Shown: in pieces, positions 51,101-58,981 of the stretch
Position numbering within the stretch: position 1 is the stretch's first letter
Layout of the letters: each line of letters begins with the position of its first letter
Assembly (NCBI GenBank): GCA_045644465.1
Contig: JAZRGV010000015.1
Location: 1 to 64,000, forward strand
DNA: 64,000 nucleotides
Source: HGM04593 sp045644465
Lineage (GTDB): Bacteria > Bacteroidota > Bacteroidia > Bacteroidales > Bacteroidaceae
Direction: 5' to 3'
Notes under the pieces: model-generated
What the model saw: the letters and a program-made list of their open reading frames with translations, nothing else
Told to the model about the DNA's origin: nothing
The model's database searches: none
Translations under genes and position numbers: made by a program

Positions 51101-53246
51101 GAACGATGTACATTGGTACTATATCACCAATGCTTCGTCAAAGGCTTATTGCGGTGGCAAGGTCATATACTATGACAACGGCATGGAAAAGTTGCGTTTC
51201 GGCGACAAGACATTCAGCGCAGACCGCATTTGGAGTTTCTGGGAAAAGGACGGCAAGCTCGCCATCAAGAACTATAAGGGCGAATACTTCGGTAAGGCCG
51301 GAGCAGGCACAGGCGGTTCTACATCATTCGGTGTGGTAAGCGAGGCAAACTACATCTACAACGTACAGAGCGTACACGGTTTCTTTACCATCAAGGACGA
51401 CGCCGTTGAGTTGCATGCTCAAGAGTCGAACCAAGTGATTGTACGTTGGGCAGCAGAGGCCAATGGAGCGTCATTGTGGCGTTTCGACGAAGTTGACGTA
51501 ACAAATGCGGCAGCAGAGTTCACTTCATCAAGAGTTGTTCAGGGTAAAGTAAGTACAGGTATCGGAAATACCGACCAGCCTATTGTTCGTTCTACCATAC
51601 GCATCAGTGGACTCGAAGGTAATGTCACATTCCAGGGTGTCAAGGGTGCTTTTGCTGGAACAACAAAGAACGATGTAACAAAAGTGAAGGCATACTTCGC
51701 AACCAACTCACGCGAGTTGTTCGTTGACCCCGAGAACAAGATGGACTGGCGCGAGGAGAACGGTGAGCAGTTCGGTGCCGATGTAACTTTAGGCGAAGAC
51801 GGCTCATTTACCATCACCGGCAGCAAGGAAATGGTTCCCGGCGAGTACTACCTATGGATTACATATGACATTGCCGACAACGCTAAAGAGGGTAACACCG
51901 TTGATGCAAGCATCACATCATACACCATCGACGGCAAAGAGGTTGCAGAGAGCAACGGTAATCCAAACCATAGCGTAACAATATTCCTGTCTGAAGGTGC
52001 AGTGCTTATGCCAATGGATAAGGGTTCACTATACTATCGTATTCCTGCCATCACCGTGACAAAGGACGGCAAGCGCCTTGTAACACTCACCGATGACCGC
52101 AAACATCACAACACCGACCTTCCAAGCCACTGTTACCTTGTTGCACAATATTCCGAGGACAACGGTCGCACATGGAGCGACCCTGTAACCGTTGCAGGTA
52201 CAGCAGAGACAGGCGGTAACTACGGACATGGCGACGCTTCAATCGTAACCAACCGCGACAATGGCGAGATTGTAGGTATCATGACAAGTGCCGGCACATA
52301 CGGCCACGGATTCTTTGCAGGAACAGCTGCAGAGCCTCCACGTTGGAAGACAATCACAAGCCGCGACGGTGGTTTGACATGGGAGACACCTGTTGACCAC
52401 ACCGATGACCTCTTTGGTGCCAACTGTTCTAACCCATACACAAATACATGGAAGAGCGGATTCTCGGGTTCTGGTGCTGCGCTTCAGAAACGCGACGGTA
52501 CTCTCGTATCAAGCTTCGTGAACCGTCAGGCCGACAATAGCCAGCATTTCCACTTCTTCATGAGTAAAGACGGCGGCAAGAGCTGGTACGTAAGCGGTAC
52601 AAGCGGTACAAGCGGCGCAGACGAGCCAAAGACATTGGAGCGTAACAACGGCGACCTTGCCATCAGTGTACGTGCAAGCGGTTACAACTACTATAATTAT
52701 ACATCAAACGACGGTGAGACATGGCACAACCCATCACAGACACGCTTTACAACCGGTATCTCGGGTAACGCATGCGACGGTGAATATATGGTATGGTGTT
52801 CTACAGTAGAGGGTAACCCTTGGGACATAGCATTCCAGACATTGCCTAACAGCGGTAGCCGACAGAATGTAAGTATCGCATTGTCAACAGACGAAGGTAC
52901 AACATTCGGCACACCGAAGACAATCTGTCCTGTAGGCTCGGCATACAGCGCAGCTGTTGTACTCCCCGACGGTACACTTGGTGTTTACTATGAGGAGAAC
53001 GGAGTGTTCGGAGGTTTCACAATGCGTTTTGTACGCTTCTCTCTCGACTGGGCAAGTAACGGTACATACAAGTTCACCGAAGATGCACCATTCTACCCCA
53101 TCAAGTCAACAGCTCCAACAGCTATAGAAGAGGTAACAGAGCAGATAGCGGAAAGCAATGGCATCTATGATTTGCAGGGCCGCAAGATAGAAAACCCATC
53201 AAAGGGAATATACATTATCAATGGCAAGAAAGTGCTGATTAAGTGA
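48123..53246 (+). CDS. 1707-residue SGNH esterase-sialidase fusion
   Basis: Large exported multi-domain protein. Order: signal peptide (about 1-20); an SGNH domain with IVFIGNSITDMH (about 42-53) and YDYLHLTAASY (Asp-x-x-His); a second SGNH domain from about 255 (DVLVFGDEFI); a helical linker (about 450-530); lectin-like beta regions (about 535-700 and 700-1130); a BNR-associated N domain (about 1130-1290); and a GH33 sialidase from about 1295. The FRIP motif is YYRIPAITV. Asp boxes are SEDNGRTW, SRDGGLTW, SKDGGKSW, SNDGETW and STDEGTTF. The tail IYDLQGRKIENP-GIYIINGKKV is the sorting-like sequence seen on the LRR protein. It could deacetylate and cleave O-acetylated sialic acids in one polypeptide. 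The second SGNH domain shows GDEF in place of GNSx, so it may be inactive. Confidence 0.92.
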   Translation: MKKFFTLLICALLSTATMFADGPFRNHRYDSFKVLSTNNESIVFIGNSITDMHCWPEAFVTEDGNYLPIVNRGNSGTYSTEQSDNLESYINGKPKKVFMMIGTNDIATSGGLNFSGEQVLAYVKSIVARIHARSPQTKIYLYSILKNNTANRVEATWLHTNEIVKAYADATDKVTYIDLYDKLTGIAQNGVWSYDYLHLTAASYQVWCETICQYLAEGENYTVKTVYPSNTSAIQNNGGLGGAHGMRATYFSMMPISQNDVLVFGDEFIKNGEWQELLGNRNVKNRGTGWGYGGDIATTSKIVDATYANTGVTKENAKAIFIYTGTGDCNGTTDIETVKTNYKALVDKVAQKSPTSKIYLMALCPTNNASNNTNRIAVLNSYMQSIAKDNIKYVDTYTPLLNGDVANTKYFYPSNYLGGLGYVVMANAMKDALNADFPQDTYNVATVAEAEARYAQANLRNTLSQVITRGLIAERGDAIGSYNTEKMQAFDEALEEANNILAKSNITEAEVQEMSESLNTILAQALSMPKASTAENEYWYQMTSLRSGNLYISAEGEDDGIVGKGDTRTSAVSMWKFVDRGDNTFDIINRKYNSYLNPVANYNAQITTVKTRPSKGWTISYGDTPTYYIISSGEVQLNQTGEGQSYKLYNWSNSATLGSDRGDTGCQLSIFEAGEIVELPEGIKTLSLGIDQFANGASTWSKHVSTSDGWYGKFVTGTTPALTAEGVDNGVNNIGWSQKRPWFQEGYTYTFSLPEGYLINAYQLTTLDANGFNGTFTYTTAEGTATSAAQTSTPQTVKAEGLSTRTITIKVGDGQTSTNGIMMTNLVIQYTDNGSEEEVANLEFTIDKTTGNLYHANGSANQNWNSNWKSNATPQFQFGCGANNMNWQGNNVQLMTGSAASANYALTAPAGYVITEYSFTFANNGHNTGLSLTMEDGKAYTTSATAQTISAKNIKANSVSFVLAGSNGNGVVLTNFTVKIKADEIAAPEISTENDVHWYYITNASSKAYCGGKVIYYDNGMEKLRFGDKTFSADRIWSFWEKDGKLAIKNYKGEYFGKAGAGTGGSTSFGVVSEANYIYNVQSVHGFFTIKDDAVELHAQESNQVIVRWAAEANGASLWRFDEVDVTNAAAEFTSSRVVQGKVSTGIGNTDQPIVRSTIRISGLEGNVTFQGVKGAFAGTTKNDVTKVKAYFATNSRELFVDPENKMDWREENGEQFGADVTLGEDGSFTITGSKEMVPGEYYLWITYDIADNAKEGNTVDASITSYTIDGKEVAESNGNPNHSVTIFLSEGAVLMPMDKGSLYYRIPAITVTKDGKRLVTLTDDRKHHNTDLPSHCYLVAQYSEDNGRTWSDPVTVAGTAETGGNYGHGDASIVTNRDNGEIVGIMTSAGTYGHGFFAGTAAEPPRWKTITSRDGGLTWETPVDHTDDLFGANCSNPYTNTWKSGFSGSGAALQKRDGTLVSSFVNRQADNSQHFHFFMSKDGGKSWYVSGTSGTSGADEPKTLERNNGDLAISVRASGYNYYNYTSNDGETWHNPSQTRFTTGISGNACDGEYMVWCSTVEGNPWDIAFQTLPNSGSRQNVSIALSTDEGTTFGTPKTICPVGSAYSAAVVLPDGTLGVYYEENGVFGGFTMRFVRFSLDWASNGTYKFTEDAPFYPIKSTAPTAIEEVTEQIAESNGIYDLQGRKIENPSKGIYIINGKKVLIK

Positions 53247-53348
53247 GTAAAACACAAGCTTGCTTGATGTTTTCCAACGAACGCAAAGCAGTTGTGCGAA
53301 GCAAAAGTGCTGATCAATTAAGAAATTATAATTTATTAATTGTATAAT

Positions 53349-53385
53349 ATGAGAAAAAGGGCAATGACATTGTCCTTTTTCTCAT
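53349..53385. terminator. Terminator after the sialidase gene
   Basis: Stem atgagaaaaaggGcaatg with its complement (one mismatch), A-rich left and T-rich right arm; works in both directions. Confidence 0.85.
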
Positions 53386-53402
53386 GTTATGCATCTCGCT
53401 TT

Positions 53403-53433
53403 TTTGCCACATATGAATTTTATTATAAATTTG
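53403..53433 (+). promoter_or_regulatory. Promoter of the SstT-SASA operon
   Basis: TTTG at 53403-53406, 19 bp, TAAATTTG at 53426-53433, 19 bp before the sstT start codon. An exact -33/-7 pair. Confidence 0.8.
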
Positions 53434-53452
53434 CAAAAAACACCTATCATAT

Positions 53453-54694
53453 ATGAAAAAAACTATTAACAAATTCTTAATCACTTTATATAAATTGTTG
53501 AGAGGCAACCTTATGATACGCATTCTTATTGGTGTAATCATTGGTGCTATTCTTGCTATTGTATGTCCCCAATATAAAGGCATTGCCTTTTTAGGAACCC
53601 TGTTCGTGGGTGCATTGAAAGCTGTTGCACCTATACTTGTATTTATTTTGGTCACCTCTTCTATTTCCAAGGCACAAGAAGGTTTAGGCAAGAAGTTCCG
53701 CAAGGTTATTGTTCTTTATATAATGTCCACATTTATTGCGGCAATATTGGCGGTGTTAGCCGGCAGGATATTCCCTGTGAGCATAGTGCTTTCAGATATT
53801 GCCGGGGCAAGCAATGCCGCTCCCGGAGCATTGGGCGAGGTATTCCGCAATATCGTTAACGAAGTGGTTAGCAACCCTGTCAAGGCTATAATGAATGCCA
53901 ACTACCTGAGCATTCTCTTTTGGGCCATAATCACAGGACTTTCATTAAAGAAACTTGCAAATGAAAATACCATACGCACCGTCCACGACTTTGCCGAATC
54001 TGTTTCATTGGTCGTAAAATGGATTATACAATGTGCACCCATCGGTATCATGGGACTTGTATATGGAGCTGTTACCGAGAGCGGCCTGGATATATTCACT
54101 ACCTATGGCAAACTTTTGCTGTTGCTTGTAGGATGTATGCTCGCAGTATCGCTTATTATCAACCCCATCATCGTTGCCATGCTTATCAAACGCAACCCCT
54201 ATCCTCTGTTGTGGCAATGTCTTAAGGTAAGTGCTGTAAGTGCATTCTTTACCCGTTCATCGGCTGCCAACATTCCGGTAAATATGAACTTATGCAAACA
54301 AATGGGCGTTGACGAGGATTTCTATTCCGTGAGCATACCGTTAGGAAGTACCATTAACATGAACGGCGCAGCCATAACCATAACAGTAATGACTATGGCA
54401 ACTTGCCACACAATGGGCATAACACCATCATTAGGAAGCGCCTTATTGCTCAGCATAATAGCCACACTCGCCGCATGTGGAGCTTCGGGCGTAGCCGGAG
54501 GCTCGTTGTTGCTTATCCCAATGGCCTGTTCACTGTTCGGCATCAGCAACGACATAGCCATGCAGGTTGTAGCAGTGGGATTCATCATTGGTGTGATACA
54601 GGATTCACTTGAAACGGCACTTAACTCAAGCGGTGATGCATTCTTTACCATTGCCGCCGACATGCAAGAGCAGACAAAATCCGCTAAGCATTGA
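53453..54694 (+). CDS. sstT: Serine/threonine:Na+ symporter SstT
   Basis: Dicarboxylate/amino-acid:cation symporter family protein of 413 residues with eight helices and two re-entrant loops. Family blocks are FILVTSSISKAQEGLGKKFR, AFFTRSSAANIPVNMNLC (the serine-rich hairpin loop 1) and SIPLGSTINMNGAAITI, plus AACGASGVAGGSLLLIP for the second hairpin. The RSSAANIPVN sequence is SstT-typical (as against GltP RSSSAATLP). Imports Ser and Thr with Na+. Followed by the SASA gene after 34 bp, so probably in one operon; the link of Ser/Thr uptake to glycan breakdown is plausible since mucins are Ser/Thr-rich. Confidence 0.92.
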   Translation: MKKTINKFLITLYKLLRGNLMIRILIGVIIGAILAIVCPQYKGIAFLGTLFVGALKAVAPILVFILVTSSISKAQEGLGKKFRKVIVLYIMSTFIAAILAVLAGRIFPVSIVLSDIAGASNAAPGALGEVFRNIVNEVVSNPVKAIMNANYLSILFWAIITGLSLKKLANENTIRTVHDFAESVSLVVKWIIQCAPIGIMGLVYGAVTESGLDIFTTYGKLLLLLVGCMLAVSLIINPIIVAMLIKRNPYPLLWQCLKVSAVSAFFTRSSAANIPVNMNLCKQMGVDEDFYSVSIPLGSTINMNGAAITITVMTMATCHTMGITPSLGSALLLSIIATLAACGASGVAGGSLLLIPMACSLFGISNDIAMQVVAVGFIIGVIQDSLETALNSSGDAFFTIAADMQEQTKSAKH

Positions 54695-54728
54695 CATAGA
54701 ACCATGACAAAATAAAAGCCAAACAATA

Positions 54729-56807
54729 ATGAGAAAAAGCCTTATTATATTCTTGTTTATACTGCCATTCCTCGCAGTGGCACAAGAAAAGACAAAAGTT
54801 GCCTGCATTGGCAACAGCGTGACATACGGTTACGGACATAAAGACCCTAAAACAACATCCTATCCCACCCAACTGCAGAAGATGCTGGGTGATAGTTATG
54901 AAGTACGCAACTTCGGATATTCGGGTGCAACACTCTTGAGCAAAGGACACCGCCCGTACATCAACCTCAACGAATACAAGGCGGCACTTGAGTTTGCACC
55001 TGACATTGCTGTAATACATTTGGGACTTAACGACACCGACCCGCGCAACTGGCCCAACTACCGCGACGAGTTCTATGACGATTACATTAACATCATTGAG
55101 GCATTGCGCGAAGCCAATCCCGAAGTTGATGTATATATATGCCAAATGACACCCATATTCCATTGGCATCGCCGTTTCAAGAGCGGAACACGCGACTGGT
55201 ATTGGCAGATTCAGGAACTTATCCCACATATTGCCGAATATGACAATCTTGAAATTATTGACCTGAGCCGCTATCTTTACCACCGCCCCGACCTGATGCC
55301 CGATGCACTGCACCCCGACGCAGAGGGAGCCGGCATCATTGCCAAGCAGGTATATTCGGCTATCACAAACGACTTTGGCGGTCTTTCACTACCGGCAATA
55401 TACAGCGACAACATGGTTATTCAACGCGGTAAGCCATTCGTTGTAAAAGGAACAGCAAATGCAGGCGATGAAGTTACCGTAAAACTTGGCAAAAAGAAGA
55501 TAAAAGCCGGCACAAACGAATGGGGCGAATGGGAAACCACGTTCCCCCCGATGAAAGCCGACGGCAAGTGCTACACAATGACCGTTGAATGCGGTAAAGA
55601 GAAAATCACATACAGCAACATCGTTGTTGGCGAGGTATGGCTCTGTTCGGGACAGTCGAACATGGCATTTATGGTAAAGGAGAGTTCGCACATAGAGCAG
55701 AGCCTTGCAAATGTAAAGGGCAAGGATATACGCCTCTACGACATGAAGCCAAGAGTCATCACAAACAACATAGAATGGGATTCCACAGATCTTGTAAAGC
55801 TCAACAACCACGACTACTACCTGCCTACAAGCTGGCAGATGCAGAACAAGCAGAATGTAAATGACTTCTCGGCTGTAGCATACCACTTTGGCGCGATGCT
55901 TGCCGACTCGCTCGGCGTTCCTGTGGGGCTTATATGCAACGCTGTTGGCGGAGCTCCTGCCGAGGCTTTCATCGACCGCAAGACACTCGAATTCCACCCC
56001 GTGCTTGTTGACATATTATATAATTGGAGAGGAAACGACATGATACAGGATTGGTGTCGTGGCCGTGCGAGCAAGAACATTGCCAAAAGCACAAACAACC
56101 TGCAACGCCACCCCTATGAGCCTTGCTACCTCTACGAGACAGGTATAATGCCAATAGCACACTACCCCATCAAGGGAGCTATATGGTATCAGGGTGAGTC
56201 GAACGCACACAACGTGGAACTGCACGAAATTATATTCCCCACACTTATAGACAGTTGGCGCAGAACATGGAACAACCCTGAGATGCCGTTCTATTTTGTT
56301 CAGCTATCGAGCATAAACCGCCCGTCGTGGTCACACTTCCGCGACTCGCAACGCAGAATGGCTGCAGAAATCCCCAACTGCGACTTTGCCGTGTCGAGCG
56401 ACAAAGGTGACCCGTATGATGTTCACCCGAAGGAAAAAGCACCTGTAGGTGAACGCCTGGCACGTCTTGCACTGAACCAGACATACGATATGAGCCACGT
56501 GGCGCAGCATGGACCTACCCCGGTGAGTGCAAAAAAGACAAAAGGCAAACTTGTAATCGAATTCAGCAATGCAACAGAGCTAAGTACAAGCGACGGCAAG
56601 GCTTTACGTGGATTGGAGATTGGTTGGGCTGTTGGTTCATTACAGGAGATTCCAAGTGAGAAAATCAAGTTCGATGGCAACCGCATAATCGTTGAGGGCT
56701 ACAGCAATTTACGTCGCGTTCGCTATGCGTGGAAACCCTACACCGACGCAAATCTTGTAAACGAAGCTGGCCTGCCGGCAAGCACGTTCGAAATCACTAT
56801 AGAGTAA
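54729..56807 (+). CDS. SGNH hydrolase-sialate O-acetylesterase fusion
   Basis: Exported esterase of 692 residues. A signal peptide (about 1-19, IIFLFILPFLAVAQE) precedes an SGNH domain: block I is CIGNSVTYGYG with Ser30, block III is HLGLNDTDP and block V is PDALHPDAEG (Asp-x-x-His). From about residue 220 there is the sialate O-acetylesterase (SASA) region with WLCSGQSNMAF (Ser near 307) and GAIWYQGESNAHN. The second domain removes 9-O-acetyl groups from sialic acids; the first may act on other acetyl esters. It belongs with the sialidase encoded before sstT. Both stop codons of this gene and the convergent GNAT gene lie inside one terminator hairpin. Confidence 0.92.
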   Translation: MRKSLIIFLFILPFLAVAQEKTKVACIGNSVTYGYGHKDPKTTSYPTQLQKMLGDSYEVRNFGYSGATLLSKGHRPYINLNEYKAALEFAPDIAVIHLGLNDTDPRNWPNYRDEFYDDYINIIEALREANPEVDVYICQMTPIFHWHRRFKSGTRDWYWQIQELIPHIAEYDNLEIIDLSRYLYHRPDLMPDALHPDAEGAGIIAKQVYSAITNDFGGLSLPAIYSDNMVIQRGKPFVVKGTANAGDEVTVKLGKKKIKAGTNEWGEWETTFPPMKADGKCYTMTVECGKEKITYSNIVVGEVWLCSGQSNMAFMVKESSHIEQSLANVKGKDIRLYDMKPRVITNNIEWDSTDLVKLNNHDYYLPTSWQMQNKQNVNDFSAVAYHFGAMLADSLGVPVGLICNAVGGAPAEAFIDRKTLEFHPVLVDILYNWRGNDMIQDWCRGRASKNIAKSTNNLQRHPYEPCYLYETGIMPIAHYPIKGAIWYQGESNAHNVELHEIIFPTLIDSWRRTWNNPEMPFYFVQLSSINRPSWSHFRDSQRRMAAEIPNCDFAVSSDKGDPYDVHPKEKAPVGERLARLALNQTYDMSHVAQHGPTPVSAKKTKGKLVIEFSNATELSTSDGKALRGLEIGWAVGSLQEIPSEKIKFDGNRIIVEGYSNLRRVRYAWKPYTDANLVNEAGLPASTFEITIE

Positions 56808-56842
56808 ATAGAAAAGGCACCATCAGGTGCCTTTTCTATTTA
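56805..56842. terminator. Bidirectional terminator overlapping two stop codons
   Basis: 17-bp perfect inverted repeat from TAAATAGAAAAGGCACC with loop atca, containing the SASA stop (56805-56807) on one arm and the GNAT stop (56836-56838, minus) on the other. Confidence 0.92.
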
Positions 56843-57456
56843 CTCTTGGGACGATGCATTGCAAACAATGTGAGATTGCCCGATTTAACAGGTACCTGCC
56901 CTTTCAGTTGAAACGAAAAATGTTCATATAACCCTACATTCTCGGGCTTGAATGTTTCCAAATAACACCCCTCTCCTTTGGCATCAAGATAGCGCAGAAA
57001 AGCAGTCATAAGTTGTTTGCCATAATGCTGCCCCTGTTTATCCAAGCGAGTGGCAAAAGCAAACAGATAGCCGTCATCATCCGCTTTATATCTTTTAGCA
57101 ACATTTTGCACCTCGTCTTTAGAACGCAACATACGAAATAAGCGTCGTAGCCCCATCTTGAGTATGCCGGCTTTCAAATATGAGATAGAACCAGGTTCCT
57201 TGCATCCGGGAGGTATATATATCAATACAGAATTTGCCTCTTTACTGTCGGCAATACAGAGAGCATTTCCAAAATAAAGAGCAATTGATACAGCCCAGAA
57301 ACGGCTCATCTTGTAATGGTTGTATCTACCGTTGCAGACGTGTTTGAACAGATTGTATTGACTGAAGCCATCGGCAAGTGTATCGGCAAAACGCTCGATA
57401 TCCTCGCGCTGCATAACATAACAATCCTTGAAAGCCTGGTTATGATCTACATTCAT
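56836..57456 (-). CDS. GNAT-family N-acetyltransferase
   Basis: A 206-residue GNAT-fold protein. The acetyl-CoA binding strand and pyrophosphate loop are seen in LFAFATRLDKQGQHYGKQLMTAFL (Q-G-Q-H-Y-G-K, about residues 130-160). The end ELYEHFSFQLKGQVP resembles GNAT C-terminal strands. The N-terminal 50 residues (MNVDHNQAFKDCYVM...) contain no catalytic mark. Substrate unknown; neighbours (Kbl upstream on the same strand) do not help. A terminator (57492-57518) separates it from kbl, so it may have low expression or its own promoter. Confidence 0.8.
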   Translation of the reverse strand: MNVDHNQAFKDCYVMQREDIERFADTLADGFSQYNLFKHVCNGRYNHYKMSRFWAVSIALYFGNALCIADSKEANSVLIYIPPGCKEPGSISYLKAGILKMGLRRLFRMLRSKDEVQNVAKRYKADDDGYLFAFATRLDKQGQHYGKQLMTAFLRYLDAKGEGCYLETFKPENVGLYEHFSFQLKGQVPVKSGNLTLFAMHRPKSK

Positions 57457-57491
57457 AGAAGCTCCACTTTAAATTACATTAAAAAAATGGA

Positions 57492-57518
57492 ATAGGTTCG
57501 GCTGCAGACCGAACCTAT
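57492..57518 (-). terminator. Terminator after kbl
   Basis: Ten-bp stem ataggttcgg / ccgaacctat with a seven-base loop, and on the minus strand a TTTTTTT run a few bases after. Confidence 0.85.
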
Positions 57519-57540
57519 CTATATTATCATCGCTGAAATA

Positions 57541-58731
57541 TCACTTTATCACGCCAAGTTCCTTGCCCACCTTGATGAAAGCGTTGATAGCCTTGTCGAG
57601 GTGTTCTTGCTCGTGAGCAGCAGAGAGCTGTACTCGGATGCGTGCCTCGCCCTTTGGAACAACAGGATAGTAGAAACCTGTAACGAATATACCCTCCTGA
57701 GCCATCTTCTGTGCAAACACCTGTGAAAGAGGTGCATCGTAGAGCATCACCGCGCAGATAGCCGACTGTGTAGGCTTGATGTCGAAGCCTGCTGCCAACA
57801 TCTTGTCGCGGAAATAGTTCACATTATTCTGCAACTTAGTGTGAAGGTCATCGCTCTCGGCAAGCATCTTGAATACCTCGATTGATGCACCAACCACTGA
57901 AGGTGGCAATGAGTTAGAGAACAAATAAGGACGTGAACGCTGACGGAGCATATCGATAATTTCCTTGCGACCAGTGGTGAAACCACCAACAGCACCACCA
58001 AAAGCCTTACCGAATGTACCGGTGAAGATATCGATGCGTCCGTAGCAGTCGAACTGCTCGGCAACGCCATGACCTGTTGCACCTACTACACCGGCAGAGT
58101 GACTCTCGTCAACCATAACAAGTGCATTGTATTTCTCGGCAAGGTCGCAAATCTTATCCATTGGAGCAACGTTGCCATCCATAGAGAAGACACCGTCGGT
58201 TACGATTATGCGGAAACGCTGTGCCTGAGCCTCTTGCAAGCAACGCTCCAGGTCGGCCATATCGGCATTGGCATAACGATAACGCTGTGCCTTGCAAAGA
58301 CGAACACCGTCGATGATTGAGGCATGGTTTAGCGAATCGGAGATAATCGCATCCTCGGCTGTGAACAAAGGCTCGAACAGACCACCATTAGCATCGAAAC
58401 ATGCTGCGTAAAGAATTGTATCTTCGGTTTTGAAATAATCGGCAACAGCCTTCTCCAAAGTCTTGTGATAGTCCTGTGTTCCGCAGATGAAACGCACCGA
58501 TGACATACCGAAGCCACGCGCATCCATTGCCTCCTGTGCAGCCTTCATCAAGCGAGGATTGTTTGAAAGACCAAGATAGTTGTTTGCACAGAAGTTTAGT
58601 GCCTTTGAACCGTCCTCGAGAGTTATCTCGGCAAATTGCTGCGATGCGATATTACGTTCTTTCTTGTAAAGACCTGCCTCTTCTATTGCAGCCAATTCAT
58701 TCTGTAAATGTTGTTGGAATTTTCCGTACAT
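57541..58731 (-). CDS. kbl: 2-amino-3-ketobutyrate CoA ligase (glycine C-acetyltransferase)
   Basis: PLP enzyme of 396 residues, cleaving 2-amino-3-ketobutyrate with CoA to glycine and acetyl-CoA after threonine oxidation. The catalytic lysine is in TGTFGKAFGGAVGG (about 236-249), the aspartate in VDESHSAGVVGATGHG, and the substrate loop CANNYLGLSNNPRL is at the N-terminus. The length and the closing VQLSAAHEQEHLDKAI are typical. A serine palmitoyltransferase (SPT), which Bacteroides also has, is related; the GFGMSSVRFICGTQ-YHKTLE segment and the tdh gene 1.6 kb away favour Kbl. Confidence 0.9.
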   Translation of the reverse strand: MYGKFQQHLQNELAAIEEAGLYKKERNIASQQFAEITLEDGSKALNFCANNYLGLSNNPRLMKAAQEAMDARGFGMSSVRFICGTQDYHKTLEKAVADYFKTEDTILYAACFDANGGLFEPLFTAEDAIISDSLNHASIIDGVRLCKAQRYRYANADMADLERCLQEAQAQRFRIIVTDGVFSMDGNVAPMDKICDLAEKYNALVMVDESHSAGVVGATGHGVAEQFDCYGRIDIFTGTFGKAFGGAVGGFTTGRKEIIDMLRQRSRPYLFSNSLPPSVVGASIEVFKMLAESDDLHTKLQNNVNYFRDKMLAAGFDIKPTQSAICAVMLYDAPLSQVFAQKMAQEGIFVTGFYYPVVPKGEARIRVQLSAAHEQEHLDKAINAFIKVGKELGVIK

Positions 58732-58783
58732 TGCTATATATGTTTTAGTTAATTATACTATGCGAGTTTGTCTGTAACATCTA

Positions 58784-58791
58784 CAAAAGTA
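58784..58791 (-). promoter_or_regulatory. Candidate -7 box for kbl
   Basis: Minus-strand TACTTTTG, an exact TAnnTTTG, 52 bp before the kbl ATG. No TTTG at 19-21 bp. Confidence 0.55.
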
Positions 58792-58894
58792 CATTTTTTG
58801 AGTAAATTTTCATAGCAAGTACAAAAAAATATTTCAGCGATGATATCGCAAAGAGGCAAGAATATCAACGATTCTGCATTTTAAAAGTTGTTAA

Positions 58895-58927
58895 TTTGTG
58901 ATATTATAATAAAAAGTTGTACCTTTG
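58895..58927 (+). promoter_or_regulatory. Promoter of the DUF819 gene
   Basis: TTTG at 58895-58898, 21 bp, TACCTTTG at 58920-58927, 54 bp ahead of the ATG: exact -33/-7 match. Divergent from the kbl promoter. Confidence 0.8.
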
Positions 58928-58981
58928 GCACGCTATTGAAAGTAGTTTTATACTTAACACAACACATAAAACGAACAAACT

